64,000 nucleotides of DNA from Segetibacter koreensis DSM 18137 (GTDB lineage: Bacteria; Bacteroidota; Bacteroidia; Chitinophagales; Chitinophagaceae), in NCBI RefSeq assembly GCF_000374045.1, contig NZ_KB893326.1:201647-265646 (forward strand), written 5' to 3'. The notes beneath the pieces are model-generated. The model saw only the letters and a program-made list of their open reading frames with translations, was not told the origin of the DNA and made no database searches. Of this stretch, positions 18,439 to 27,667 are shown in pieces. Within the stretch, counting starts at the first letter, position 1; each line of letters starts with the position of its first letter. The position numbers and the translations under genes are program-made.

Positions 18439-21321
18439 TTAGCTTACTCCCATTTCTTCGTACGCTTCAATGGGTTCACACGTACAGATCAAATTCCTGT
18501 CCCCATAAGTATTATTGACGCGGCTAATTGCAGGCCAAAATTTATTGTCACGGAGATAGGTAAGGGGGTAAGCAGCCTGAGAACGTGTATAAGCATGCTT
18601 CCATTCATCAGAAGTGATCACTTGCAAACTGTGGGGGGCATTTTTCAATACATTATCGGTTTTGTCTGCTGTTGCATTTTCAATGGCCATTATTTCTTCA
18701 TGTATTTGTATCAAGGCTTCACAAAAACGGTCAAGTTCAGCTTTAGGCTCACTTTCTGTAGGTTCAATCATGATTGTTCCGGCAACAGGAAAGCTAAGAG
18801 TAGGAGCATGAAAACCGTAATCCATTAAGCGCTTTGCAACATCTTCGGCTTCAATGCCTAAACTTTTAAAAGGCCTCAGGTCTACAATAAATTCGTGAGC
18901 ACAAGTATTGTTTTTCCCACTGTATAAAATCTTATAATGTCCTTGGAGCCTGGCCTTCATATAGTTGGCATTGAGAATAGCATATTGGGTTGCTTTTTTC
19001 AAACCTTCTGCACCTAATAACTTAATATAGGCATAACTAATAAGCAAGATACTGGCACTGCCATATGGAGCAGCACTAACTGCATTCGTTTTATTGCCCT
19101 TGTTAATATTTACATGACCAGGTAAAAACGGGGCAAGTTTTTCATTTACACAAATTGGTCCCATACCTGGTCCGCCGCCACCGTGAGGAATGGCAAACGT
19201 TTTATGAAGATTGAGGTGACAAACATCTGCACCAATATAACCCGGAGCAGTTAAGCCTACTTGAGCGTTCATATTTGCGCCATCCATGTAAACCATTCCG
19301 CCATTTGTATGAATAATATCACAAATCTCTTTGATACCCTCTTCAAACACCCCGTGTGTGCTGGGGTAAGTAACCATTAAACCAGCAAGATTGTCTTTAT
19401 ATTTTTCAGCATTTTTTTGTAAATCTTCAATATCTATATTACCTGCTTCATCACACCGGGTAACGACAACTTTAAAGCCGGCCATTACCGCACTCGCCGG
19501 GTTTGTACCATGGGCAGAAATGGGAATTAAAATAACGTTTCTATGTGCTTCATTTCTATCTCCGTGATATCCTTTAATTGCAAGTAAACCCGCATATTCA
19601 CCCTGGGCACCGCTATTAGGTTGTAGTGACGTTGCTGTAAATCCCGTAATGCTGCTAAGCCAGTTTTCGAGCTCAACAATAATCTGGTGATAACCTTGCC
19701 ATTGATCGGAAGGGGCAAAAGGATGAATTTTAGAAAACTCAGGCCAACTGACCGGAATTAGTTCTGTTGCAGCATTTAATTTCATGGTACAACTACCAAG
19801 CGGAATCATGGAATGCGCCAGACTCAGATCTTTATTTTCTAAAGATTTAAGGTAACGCATCATTTCTGTTTCACTATGATGGGTATTAAATACAGGATGC
19901 TGTAAATAAGAAGAGGTGCGGGTTAGCGCAGTAGGAATATTATCCAGATTGGTGTCATAGTCAAACATTACACCTGCATGACCAAGACCAATGCTTTCTG
20001 CAAATACATGAAGAATATCAAGGGCATCGCATTGCGCAGTTGTTTCATCTACCGCAATGCCTACATAACCTTCTTTTAAATAATGTAGATTTATTTTTTG
20101 AGACTCTGCAATTTTCCGGATTACATCCACATCATTCACTTTCACTTTTATCGTATCAAAAAAGAATTCGTTTACTTGTTCAAATCCCATTTCCCTCAAT
20201 TCTTTGCTGATAGCATGTGCGAGTAAACTTACCCTTTTAGCAATAGCTTTTAACGCCGCGGGACCATGATAGACCGCGTACATAGCAGCCATATTAGCAA
20301 GCAATGCCTGTGCTGTGCAAATATTACTGGTGGCTTTTTCACGACGAATGTGTTGCTCACGTGTTTGCAATGCCATACGCAAAGCCCTGTTGCCATGCAT
20401 ATCTATACTTACACCTATTATGCGCCCAGGGATAACTCGTTTAAATTCATCCTGGGTTGCAAAAAATGCAGCATGAGGACCTCCGAATCCCATAGGCACA
20501 CCAAATCTTTGTGAAGATCCAATTGCTACATCAGCACCTAACTCTCCCGGAGGTGTCAATAGTGTGAGCGCCAATAGATCAGTAGCCATTACCACTTTTG
20601 CATTTACTGCATGAGCTTTTTTAAAAAAGCTGCGGTAGTCTTCTACAGCACCATCATTATTAGGGTATTGAACAATTACTCCAAAATAAGTTTCATCTAA
20701 TTCCGCTGTTGTAAAATCCCCTGTTACTATTTCAACCTTAATCGGTATAGCCCTGGTAATTAGTATGTCTTTTGTTTGAGGAAAAATGTTTTTATCAACA
20801 AAAAATTTAGGCGAAGTAACTTTTTCGCCCTTGTTCTTATGGTTATAAAGCATCGACATTGCTTCAGCCGCCGCAGTGCCCTCATCTAATAAAGAAGCGT
20901 TGGCAATTGGCAAAGCAGTAAGGTCACTAACCATGGTTTGAAAATTGAGAAGACTTTCAAGCCTTCCTTGTGCGATCTCTGCCTGGTAAGGCGTGTACTG
21001 GGTGTACCAGCCGGGATTTTCAAAAAGGTTACGAAGAATTACGCTGGGAGTAATCGTATCGTAATATCCCCGGCCTATATAGCTTTTAAAAACTGTGTTT
21101 TTTGCTGCGGTTTTTCTAAGTTCATTAAGATATTCATATTCACTTACAGGTCCTGCCACATCTAACGTCTTTTTTATTCGAATATCCTTCGGTACTGTTC
21201 TATCGATGAGCTCATCTAGAGATGATACCCCGATTGTTTTCAGCATTTCCTCCGTTTCCTGCTCGTTTGGCCCAATATGTCTTTCACCGAATTCCCTTGC
21301 CTGTTGTTCAAATAAGTTCAT
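18439..21321 (-). CDS. gcvP: Glycine dehydrogenase (decarboxylating), P protein
   Basis: The PLP-dependent P protein of the glycine cleavage system (960 residues), which decarboxylates glycine and passes the aminomethyl group to lipoylated GcvH. It is the long single-chain form with both halves fused. The N-terminal half starts FGERHIGPN and contains [12 protein letters not shown]; the C-terminal half carries the PLP lysine K707 in [18 protein letters not shown]. Length and both halves are normal. gcvT and gcvH are not nearby, so the system is dispersed. The gene is monocistronic. Confidence 0.97.
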   Translation of the reverse strand: MNLFEQQAREFGERHIGPNEQETEEMLKTIGVSSLDELIDRTVPKDIRIKKTLDVAGPVSEYEYLNELRKTAAKNTVFKSYIGRGYYDTITPSVILRNLFENPGWYTQYTPYQAEIAQGRLESLLNFQTMVSDLTALPIANASLLDEGTAAAEAMSMLYNHKNKGEKVTSPKFFVDKNIFPQTKDILITRAIPIKVEIVTGDFTTAELDETYFGVIVQYPNNDGAVEDYRSFFKKAHAVNAKVVMATDLLALTLLTPPGELGADVAIGSSQRFGVPMGFGGPHAAFFATQDEFKRVIPGRIIGVSIDMHGNRALRMALQTREQHIRREKATSNICTAQALLANMAAMYAVYHGPAALKAIAKRVSLLAHAISKELREMGFEQVNEFFFDTIKVKVNDVDVIRKIAESQKINLHYLKEGYVGIAVDETTAQCDALDILHVFAESIGLGHAGVMFDYDTNLDNIPTALTRTSSYLQHPVFNTHHSETEMMRYLKSLENKDLSLAHSMIPLGSCTMKLNAATELIPVSWPEFSKIHPFAPSDQWQGYHQIIVELENWLSSITGFTATSLQPNSGAQGEYAGLLAIKGYHGDRNEAHRNVILIPISAHGTNPASAVMAGFKVVVTRCDEAGNIDIEDLQKNAEKYKDNLAGLMVTYPSTHGVFEEGIKEICDIIHTNGGMVYMDGANMNAQVGLTAPGYIGADVCHLNLHKTFAIPHGGGGPGMGPICVNEKLAPFLPGHVNINKGNKTNAVSAAPYGSASILLISYAYIKLLGAEGLKKATQYAILNANYMKARLQGHYKILYSGKNNTCAHEFIVDLRPFKSLGIEAEDVAKRLMDYGFHAPTLSFPVAGTIMIEPTESEPKAELDRFCEALIQIHEEIMAIENATADKTDNVLKNAPHSLQVITSDEWKHAYTRSQAAYPLTYLRDNKFWPAISRVNNTYGDRNLICTCEPIEAYEEMGVS

Positions 21322-21714
21322 TTTTATTATGCGTTGTATATTTTTAATTCTAGTTTTTGTTATCCAAAAATGTTCTTTTCTTCAAAATACACATGGTCTG
21401 CTGTAAAAGGTTTTGAATGTTTAATTCAGTTATCACTTTTTTTATATATTCTGAAATAAGTTTTAAATTTATTGAAAAAAGGTTTTGTACCACACCTCTT
21501 TTCGTGGATATTTATTTTGTTAGAAAGTTTAATCGATATAGCAGCAAAAAAGAGGTGCAAAGTTACGGGGATGAAAGGAGAATACTTAAATGCGGGAAAG
21601 TTCAGGAATAGCAATTTTCCTTTTTAACATCATCTTCTACTGTTAATACCAGGTGTTTTTAATCACTTCAATTGTTTAAAACTCAATTATAAAATCTCTT
21701 AGGTTTTAAACTCT
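21322..21714. other. Gap between divergent gcvP and era
   Basis: This AT-rich gap must contain the gcvP promoter. On the minus strand TATTTTG near 21399-21405 is one T short of the -7 consensus. Short overlapping frames near 21417-21614 on both strands look non-coding. Confidence 0.45.
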
Positions 21715-21722
21715 TACTTTTG
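21715..21722 (+). promoter_or_regulatory. -7 element of era
   Basis: TACTTTTG matches TAnnTTTG exactly, 53 bases before the era ATG, giving a leader of about 49 nucleotides. No clear -33 TTTG was found. Confidence 0.6.
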
Positions 21723-21736
21723 CAAGTAATAATAGC

Positions 21737-21763
21737 CCGAATAGCACAAAATGTGCATATCGG
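21737..21763 (+). promoter_or_regulatory. Hairpin in the era leader
   Basis: CCGA-ATA-GCACA-AAA-TGTGC-ATA-TCGG: a 5-pair upper stem with a 3-base loop and a 4-pair lower stem separated by a symmetric 3x3 internal loop, ending 12 bases before the ATG. It could affect translation or mRNA stability; no known riboswitch class fits. Confidence 0.35.
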
Positions 21764-21775
21764 CTTATTTATACT

Positions 21776-22651
21776 ATGAAAGTTGGTTTTGTAAATATTT
21801 TTGGTAAACCCAACGCGGGTAAAAGCACTTTATTAAATGCTTTGATAGGAGAGAAGATGGCAATTGTAAGCCATAAAGTTCAAACAACAAGGCATCGTAT
21901 TAAAGCTTTTTTAAATAAAGAATGGGAATATCAAATTATTTTCTCCGATACTCCCGGTATTATTGAGCCTAAGTACAAGCTGCACGAGAAAATGATGAAG
22001 GCGGTAAAAAGCAGCTTGGAAGATGCAGATGTTGCTTTGTTGCTGGTAGATATAAATGACAGTTGGGAAGAAGCAGATGCCATTTTTAGTTCGTTGAAAC
22101 TAAAAGTGCCTTCAATTGTAATTACTACAAAAACAGACCTCGCAAAGGGCGATAAAGAAGAACAGGCAAAAAACTTCTTTTCAGGCAAATCTTATTGTAA
22201 AGAGTGGATAGGAATATCGGTAACTGCAGGTAAAAATGTAGATAAACTGCTTGAACTTATACTTACATATTTGAAAGAAGGACAGCCTTTCTATGATGAA
22301 GAAGATCTGACTGACTTGCCTACAAAGTTTTTTGTGGGTGAAATGGTAAGGGAAAAAATTTTTGAATTGTTCGGAGATGAAATTCCTTATCATACAACCG
22401 TTGTGGTAAATGAGTTTAAAGAAAAAACCAGCCTTATAAAAATTCAGGCAGATATTATTGTGCAGAGAGAAAGCCAGAAAGCGATTATACTTGGTGAAGG
22501 CGGAAAAATGATAAAGCAGGTAGGAAGTCTGGCGCGAAAAGACATTGAAGAATTTCTTGGTCAAAAAGTATTTTTGGAGCTGTTTGTAAAAGTAAAGAAT
22601 AGATGGAGAGATGATGAAATGAAACTGAGGGAGTATGGTTACACTAGCTGA
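21776..22651 (+). CDS. era: GTPase Era
   Basis: A 291-residue essential GTPase that binds the 3' end of 16S rRNA and assists maturation of the 30S subunit. G1 is GKPNAGKST (residues 10-18), G3 is DTPGI, and G4 is TKTD. The C-terminal KH RNA-binding domain carries ILGEGGKMIKQVGSLAR. Length is normal. It lies 169 bases upstream of der on the same strand, so the two ribosome-assembly GTPases may be partly cotranscribed. The gap between them shows no gene. Confidence 0.97.
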   Translation: MKVGFVNIFGKPNAGKSTLLNALIGEKMAIVSHKVQTTRHRIKAFLNKEWEYQIIFSDTPGIIEPKYKLHEKMMKAVKSSLEDADVALLLVDINDSWEEADAIFSSLKLKVPSIVITTKTDLAKGDKEEQAKNFFSGKSYCKEWIGISVTAGKNVDKLLELILTYLKEGQPFYDEEDLTDLPTKFFVGEMVREKIFELFGDEIPYHTTVVVNEFKEKTSLIKIQADIIVQRESQKAIILGEGGKMIKQVGSLARKDIEEFLGQKVFLELFVKVKNRWRDDEMKLREYGYTS

Positions 22652-22820
22652 GGATGAAGGCAAGCGCCGACAATTTTGCAAGTTGACAGTGGCGCGTAAG
22701 TACAAGTGAGTGACACAACGATGTTGGGAGAAGAGCGAAAGCGCGTTCAAAAAATTAATAACAATTTCTTTCCCGTTAGGGCAAGAGTCAAAAAAATTAC
22801 CTTTTAGGGGTTAGGGACTT

Positions 22821-24134
22821 ATGGTATTTACAGTAGCAATAGTAGGACGGCCAAATGTAGGCAAAAGCACTTTTTTTAATCGCCTTCTTGAGCAGCGAAA
22901 AGCGATAGTGGATGATGTTAGCGGCGTTACCCGTGACCGGCAATACGGTGTAACCGAATGGACAGGTAAATCTTTTAACGTGATAGATACAGGCGGATTT
23001 GTGCCTGATACATCAGATATTTTTGAAACAGAAATCCGTAAACAGGTTAAAATTGCCATAGAAGAAGCAAATGCAATTATTTTTATGGTAGACGTAACAA
23101 CTGGTATCACAGATCTTGATGATTCTGTAGCAGACTTGTTACGACGCAGCACTAAGCCTGTTTTTTTATGTGTAAATAAAGTTGATAACAGCGAACGGTT
23201 GCTCGAAGCAGCCGAATTTTATAGCCTCGGATTTGACAAGATATTTTTTGTCAGCAGCATTAGTGGTAGCGGAACAGGTGAAATTTTGGATGCTGTAGCT
23301 GAACTTATAACACCTGAAGCTTCTGAGGATGCACTTGAAAAAAGTGAGCTTCCAAAGTTTGCGATTATAGGGCAGCCAAATGTGGGGAAATCATCATTGT
23401 TAAACGCGCTGGTAGGGCAGGAGCGTACAATAGTAAGTTCGATAGCAGGTACCACACGCGATACTATCCATACGCATTACAACATGTTTCAAAAAGAGTT
23501 TGTGCTGATAGATACAGCAGGTATCCGGCGCAAAACAAAAGTGAGCGAAGACCTGGAGTTTTATTCTGTAATACGAGCTATACGCGCAATGGATGAGGCT
23601 GACGTTTGTTTGCTATTGCTTGATGCAACCAAGGGTATAACTGCACAGGATTTAAATATTTTCAGCCTCGCTGTAAAAAAGGGAAAGGGGATAGTGGTTC
23701 TGGTAAACAAATGGGACCTTGTAGAAAAAGAAACCAATACCTCCCGCGATTATGAAAAGGAATTGAAAGAGAAGTTAGCTCCTTTTACTGATGTGCCAAT
23801 TATTTTTGTTTCAGCAAAAGAGAAGACGCGTATTATGAAAGCTATGGAAGTGGCACTGGAAGTTTTTGACAATAAGACCAGGAAAATAGCTACTTCTATT
23901 CTGAACGATGTAATGTTAAAGGCGGTGGAAGCATATCATGCACCCGTTGTCCGTGGTAATGCTGTAAAGATTAAATATATTACACAACTACCGACACATG
24001 TACCTTCGTTTGCTTTTTTTACCAATTACCCCGATGATATAAAAACTCCTTACAAAAATTATCTCGAAAATCAGTTAAGGCAACATTTTCAGTTTACAGG
24101 TGTGCCGATACGGATATTTTTCAGAAAAAAATAG
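22821..24134 (+). CDS. der: GTPase Der (EngA)
   Basis: A 437-residue double GTPase required for 50S ribosomal subunit assembly. Two G domains are in tandem: the first has GRPNVGKST (8-16), DTGGF and NKVD; the second has GQPNVGKSS (near 184), DTAGIRRKTK and NKWD. A C-terminal KH-like domain follows (about 355-437, with VKIKYITQ and FFTNYP). Everything expected is present. A short hairpin terminator lies about 40 bases downstream. Confidence 0.97.
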   Translation: MVFTVAIVGRPNVGKSTFFNRLLEQRKAIVDDVSGVTRDRQYGVTEWTGKSFNVIDTGGFVPDTSDIFETEIRKQVKIAIEEANAIIFMVDVTTGITDLDDSVADLLRRSTKPVFLCVNKVDNSERLLEAAEFYSLGFDKIFFVSSISGSGTGEILDAVAELITPEASEDALEKSELPKFAIIGQPNVGKSSLLNALVGQERTIVSSIAGTTRDTIHTHYNMFQKEFVLIDTAGIRRKTKVSEDLEFYSVIRAIRAMDEADVCLLLLDATKGITAQDLNIFSLAVKKGKGIVVLVNKWDLVEKETNTSRDYEKELKEKLAPFTDVPIIFVSAKEKTRIMKAMEVALEVFDNKTRKIATSILNDVMLKAVEAYHAPVVRGNAVKIKYITQLPTHVPSFAFFTNYPDDIKTPYKNYLENQLRQHFQFTGVPIRIFFRKK

Positions 24135-24172
24135 GTGGCAAAAAAATTGAATAGGGTTGTAAGTACTATTAA

Positions 24173-24199
24173 GCATTAAAATTGAATTAATGCCTTTTT
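24173..24199 (+). terminator. Probable terminator after der
   Basis: GCATTAA / TTAATGC, a 7-pair stem with a 7-base loop, followed by CTTTTT on the plus strand. The stem is AT-rich and modest, hence the lower confidence. Confidence 0.55.
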
Positions 24200-24230
24200 A
24201 ATATTTATATCATTAACCCAAATTATTCCA

Positions 24231-24518
24231 ATGAAAAGATTACTGGCAATTGTAGCAATAGCAGCATTTACTGCATGTGGAAGCGGAAACAATGATTCCA
24301 CAAATAACGGGAGCGATGCCACAAACGCAGGCACTGCAACACCTGCAGACAGTGTAAAAAGGGCATCTGATAGTGTAATGCAAACAGGCGATACCTCTGC
24401 TCTTAATAGTGTCAGTGGAGACTCTACTTCATCCAGTGGTTCTCATGGCCAGGGCTCGGGATCAAGAGTTGGAGGTGGAAAAACCGGTGCGCCGCAGGGA
24501 AAACAATCTAAACCTTAA
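24231..24518 (+). CDS. Small Ser/Thr/Gly-rich lipoprotein
   Basis: A 95-residue protein with an N-terminal signal MKRLLAIVAIAAFTAC, whose Cys16 fits a Bacteroidota lipoprotein cleavage site, although the residue at -3 is Phe rather than Leu. The mature part is low-complexity, rich in Asn, Ser, Thr, Gly and Asp (DSTNNGSDATNAG, GSHGQGSGSRVGGGK), and has no recognisable domain. It is probably a disordered surface or periplasmic lipoprotein. A long inverted repeat lies immediately downstream. Confidence 0.65.
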   Translation: MKRLLAIVAIAAFTACGSGNNDSTNNGSDATNAGTATPADSVKRASDSVMQTGDTSALNSVSGDSTSSSGSHGQGSGSRVGGGKTGAPQGKQSKP

Positions 24519-24527
24519 AATTTTAAA

Positions 24528-24607
24528 ATTTGTGGGATTATTGCTGCGAGACGGTAGAGCTAAATTATTTATAGTGTAATATTTTAATTGCCGGTAATCC
24601 CACAAAT
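24528..24607. repeat. 13-base inverted repeat around a 54-base loop
   Basis: ATTTGTGGGATTA (24528-24540) and TAATCCCACAAAT (24595-24607) are perfect complements. The element begins 10 bases after the lipoprotein stop. It could be a 3' mRNA stem or a remnant of a small mobile element; no T-run follows directly. Confidence 0.6.
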
Positions 24608-24811
24608 CCTCTAAATTTTGCTTCAATTGTTCGACATGTAATTAAATTTCAGCTCTTCTTAAAAGGCTGGATTCTTTTGCCCCAATCTACCTTATATGCT
24701 ACCTCCCGGTTAGCATAAGTTTGCATATAAAATTTAAAGATTTTAGATATAATTGTTCTCAATATTGATTGACTTTTATTGATGGTCTTGCTAACCAAAT
24801 AATATTTTAAA

Positions 24812-25258
24812 ATGGCTTCTTATACAAAACCTGTTGAAATCAGATGGAGCGACCTGGATCCTAATTTTCATCTGCGACATTCTGTGTATTACGATATGGG
24901 CGCTTACATTCGTATGTGCTTTCTGACAGAAAATGGCTTAGGTACATCTGTATTGATGCAATATCATTTGGGGCCGATATTATTCAGAGAAGAATGTGTC
25001 TTTAAAAGAGAAATTCACTTTAATGATGTCGTTTCTATCAATCTTGTTTTAAAGCAATGCTCCCCCACGTATAGCAGGTGGACGATGCAACATGAGATAA
25101 TTAAAAATGGAGATATTGTATCGGCTATTATTACTGTAGATGGAGCTTGGATTGATACTGCAAAGCGTAAATTAACTGTACCTTCAGAAATTGTTTCTCC
25201 AACATTTGAGCGGCTGCCAAAATCTGAAGATTTTAAGTGGATAGAAAGAAAAGGATAA
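24812..25258 (+). CDS. Acyl-CoA thioesterase, hotdog fold
   Basis: A 148-residue protein of the 4-hydroxybenzoyl-CoA thioesterase/YbgC-like hotdog family, which hydrolyses acyl-CoA esters. The N-terminal motif IRWSDLDPNFHLRHSVYYD carries the usual catalytic Asp in the DxD/DxN context, with the His and Tyr downstream. Length fits the family. It is cytosolic with no signal peptide. The substrate is unknown and neighbours give no pathway. Confidence 0.85.
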   Translation: MASYTKPVEIRWSDLDPNFHLRHSVYYDMGAYIRMCFLTENGLGTSVLMQYHLGPILFREECVFKREIHFNDVVSINLVLKQCSPTYSRWTMQHEIIKNGDIVSAIITVDGAWIDTAKRKLTVPSEIVSPTFERLPKSEDFKWIERKG

Positions 25259-25460
25259 AGTTGAAAGAAAGCCCTTTAAACTAAAAACGTTTTTTGATGG
25301 GTTATTAAGCTGGCAAAAATGATGGTAATAAAAATGCTTGCCGTAACAACAATTATCTTTATCCTCAGCTAGTTTGTATGAACTGTATTGATCGTTTAGC
25401 AGCTATTGTTATACATCTTCCATTAAAGCGACTGGTTATGGGCTTATAAAAAATAAAGTT

Positions 25461-25727
25461 ATGAAGAACGTTTGTGAAGACATTAATAATATAAGAGAGT
25501 TTAAACAAGAGACAAATCATGTTTGTGAGGAATGCGTAAAAACAAACAGTGAGTGGGTTCATCTGCGCATATGCCAGGCTTGTGGTGTTACCTTATGCTG
25601 CGATAGTTCACCACATAAACATATGACGAAGCACTACCACAGGTCAAACCATCCGGTAGTTATATCTGCAGAACCAGGAGAGCGATGGATTTGGTGTTAC
25701 AAACATGAAGTGTACGCTGAGTATTAA
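25461..25727 (+). CDS. UBP-type zinc finger protein
   Basis: An 88-residue protein made almost wholly of one UBP-type zinc finger. It shows CEEC followed by CQACGVTLCCDSSPHKHMTKHYH, then HPVVISAEPGERWIWCYKHE. The spaced Cys/His ligands and the terminal WCY element are the signature of the domain that in eukaryotes binds the free C-terminus of ubiquitin. Bacterial stand-alone versions exist but their ligand is not known. It is convergent with the DUF5996 gene, only 16 bases apart. Confidence 0.8.
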   Translation: MKNVCEDINNIREFKQETNHVCEECVKTNSEWVHLRICQACGVTLCCDSSPHKHMTKHYHRSNHPVVISAEPGERWIWCYKHEVYAEY

Positions 25728-25743
25728 AATATAATTTAAAGCA

Positions 25744-26685
25744 TTATCGTTCAAATTCTGAAAAATCAAATTCTAATTTTTCTCTGTCCCAATTGCCTGT
25801 CTTAGCTGCTGCTTCGTATGTAGATTGCAGAAATTGTAATAAGGTCTCTTCAGGATTTTCGGCCTGCCGAACCACGTCATACGGAAGAAAAAATTCACCC
25901 ATTTCCTTACTGTAAAATGCTTCTTTTGGTCGTACCTCTTGTTCTCCAAACGCAGCAGGTGTAGGATAGCAGTAAGCATAAAATGCAGGCATCGGAAATT
26001 GTTCGCTTCCTGGCCAGAAGCCGCAACTGCTTACCTCGTGAGAATATGATTCCTGCATTACTTTCAATGGAATATTTGGCATACCGCCGGGATGTTTTGG
26101 CGCTTTTCTTCCAGAAAATTTTGTGACAGCTAAATCAAAGGCTCCCCAAAAAACATGAACAGGGCTGCACTTGCCGATGAAGCGCGCTCTAAACCTGGTA
26201 AAAACATTGTGAGCACTTATCAATGCCTTCCAGTATAAATTCATTTTCTCCTTGTCGTATGATTTATGTGTCTCATCTTCTTTAAAAGGAATGGCAGGTT
26301 CAATCTCATTAGGAACTGCATAAATAACAGCTCGTATACCCATGTTCTCTAATTTGTCAAAAAGCTCCTTGTAAAAGCTTGCCACAGTACGGGGGTATAA
26401 ATCCATTTTCTCAATTCTGCCTTCGCTCGATGTTATTAAAACCTGGTGGTGTTGAAAATCGAAATCAATTTGAAAAACTCCATTTTCGTAGGGAATGCTT
26501 CCTGTTGTTAATCCCACAGGTGACACATAGAATGTCACGTGCCATGAGTGATTCGTCCACGGCATTTTTCTAAGCCTTATTTTTCCTACAATTTGCAACC
26601 ACAACTGCACTGTGTAAAACGTATCTTTCCAATCATTAAAAGGGATTTCAGGCCAGTTTTGTTTAACACTCACACTTGTATTCAT
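25744..26685 (-). CDS. DUF5996 family protein
   Basis: A 313-residue cytosolic protein matching the DUF5996 pattern: WPEIPFNDWKDTFYTVQLW at the start, the central HVFWGAFDLAVTKFSGRKAP, and a C-terminal FYAYCYPTPAAFGEQ. No signal peptide or membrane segment is visible. The family is widespread and of unknown function. It stands alone between the zinc-finger gene (convergent) and the YdcF-like gene, from which it is separated by about 145 bases downstream of that gene's region. Confidence 0.82.
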   Translation of the reverse strand: MNTSVSVKQNWPEIPFNDWKDTFYTVQLWLQIVGKIRLRKMPWTNHSWHVTFYVSPVGLTTGSIPYENGVFQIDFDFQHHQVLITSSEGRIEKMDLYPRTVASFYKELFDKLENMGIRAVIYAVPNEIEPAIPFKEDETHKSYDKEKMNLYWKALISAHNVFTRFRARFIGKCSPVHVFWGAFDLAVTKFSGRKAPKHPGGMPNIPLKVMQESYSHEVSSCGFWPGSEQFPMPAFYAYCYPTPAAFGEQEVRPKEAFYSKEMGEFFLPYDVVRQAENPEETLLQFLQSTYEAAAKTGNWDREKLEFDFSEFER

Positions 26686-26832
26686 AATAGTAATTTTTGT
26701 TTGCTGACTAAAGTGATGTGGGAAAATTTAAAGAATATAAATATAACTTACATTGTTTTAATTTCTTAGGCTGTATAGTATAAATTGAAATTAGTGGAAT
26801 AGAAATCACCAGCAAGCAATCTTATTGGAGCA

Positions 26833-27585
26833 TCAAACCTTACCGAAAAGCTTGTAGCCTAGTAAGCCAAATACTTCCTTTAAAAACATATTCCAGTCAC
26901 TAATGGTGTACAATTTGGGAATGAAGTAATCATCAAAATCAAACTTTTTATCTAAAACCCTAAAATCTGACGGGAAGGCTACAACCGGCAATCCTGCTTT
27001 GGCAAAAACCTTTTCTGCCCTCGGTTCGTGCATGGCTGAAGTTACTAAAACGAAAGGAGGAGGAAGTTTTAATGAATCAATTATCTCTTTCGTATATATC
27101 GCATTTTCAAAAGTTGTTCTTGATCGATTTTCTATTATCAAATCCTGCCCCGGAATCCCTAACAATAATAATGTTTTATATAGGTAATTTGCTTCTTTTG
27201 GCCTGTCGTTGTAAACACTTCCGCCGCTAATGACTATTTTTTTTATTTTCTTTGTTTTGTATAAAACTAATATTTCCACAAGCCGGTCGCTTGCCGCGTT
27301 TAAAAAACCTTTTCCGTATTTATCAAAACTGCTCAAACCGCCTAATAAAATACCTGCTTCATAATTACCCAGTTTATTTATTTGAACCGGCTTTGGTTGC
27401 CATGCAGTGACCAGCCTAGTATAAATAACTTCATTTCCAAAAAACAGCACAAATACAATTATTACAATAGAAAGTCCCTTTTTTATTACAAGTGATTTTG
27501 TAAAAAACCTCCATATTAATAAAGCTATTATCCAGTTTAAAGGGGCTATAAAAAAGTAAGCAAGTTTTGAAACAATAAAAAACAT
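26833..27585 (-). CDS. YdcF/ElyC/SanA-like DUF218 protein
   Basis: A 250-residue inner-membrane protein. Two hydrophobic segments lie at about residues 5-25 and 32-50. The DUF218 domain then shows GILLGGLSSFDKYGKG, ISGGSVYNDRPKEANYL, ENRSRTTFENAIYTKEII and LVTSAMHEPRAEKVF, the conserved blocks of the family. ElyC and SanA proteins affect envelope integrity and peptidoglycan precursor handling; the exact reaction is not known. The gene is monocistronic by spacing. Confidence 0.87.
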   Translation of the reverse strand: MFFIVSKLAYFFIAPLNWIIALLIWRFFTKSLVIKKGLSIVIIVFVLFFGNEVIYTRLVTAWQPKPVQINKLGNYEAGILLGGLSSFDKYGKGFLNAASDRLVEILVLYKTKKIKKIVISGGSVYNDRPKEANYLYKTLLLLGIPGQDLIIENRSRTTFENAIYTKEIIDSLKLPPPFVLVTSAMHEPRAEKVFAKAGLPVVAFPSDFRVLDKKFDFDDYFIPKLYTISDWNMFLKEVFGLLGYKLFGKV

Positions 27586-27667
27586 TAAAGCACTTTTATA
27601 TTCAGAAACGTTTAAAGAAAAATTTTATGCAAATATTCATCTGCAATTTATTCTTACAAATAATAAT

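Noticed and set aside
22181..22750. 189-codon frame antisense to era
   Set aside because: It lies mostly inside the certain era gene on the other strand and is rich in Phe, Ser, Tyr and Lys as antisense frames usually are.
22652..22820. Short GC-richer stretch between era and der considered as a repeat element or RNA
   Set aside because: Only short GCGCC/GGCGC arms pair; no terminator, promoter or stable fold was found.
26520..26538. GTGAC ... GTCAC arms inside the DUF5996 gene, similar to the Crp-type palindrome
   Set aside because: The spacer is nine bases instead of four between these arms and it lies within a coding region, so it is not the same site.
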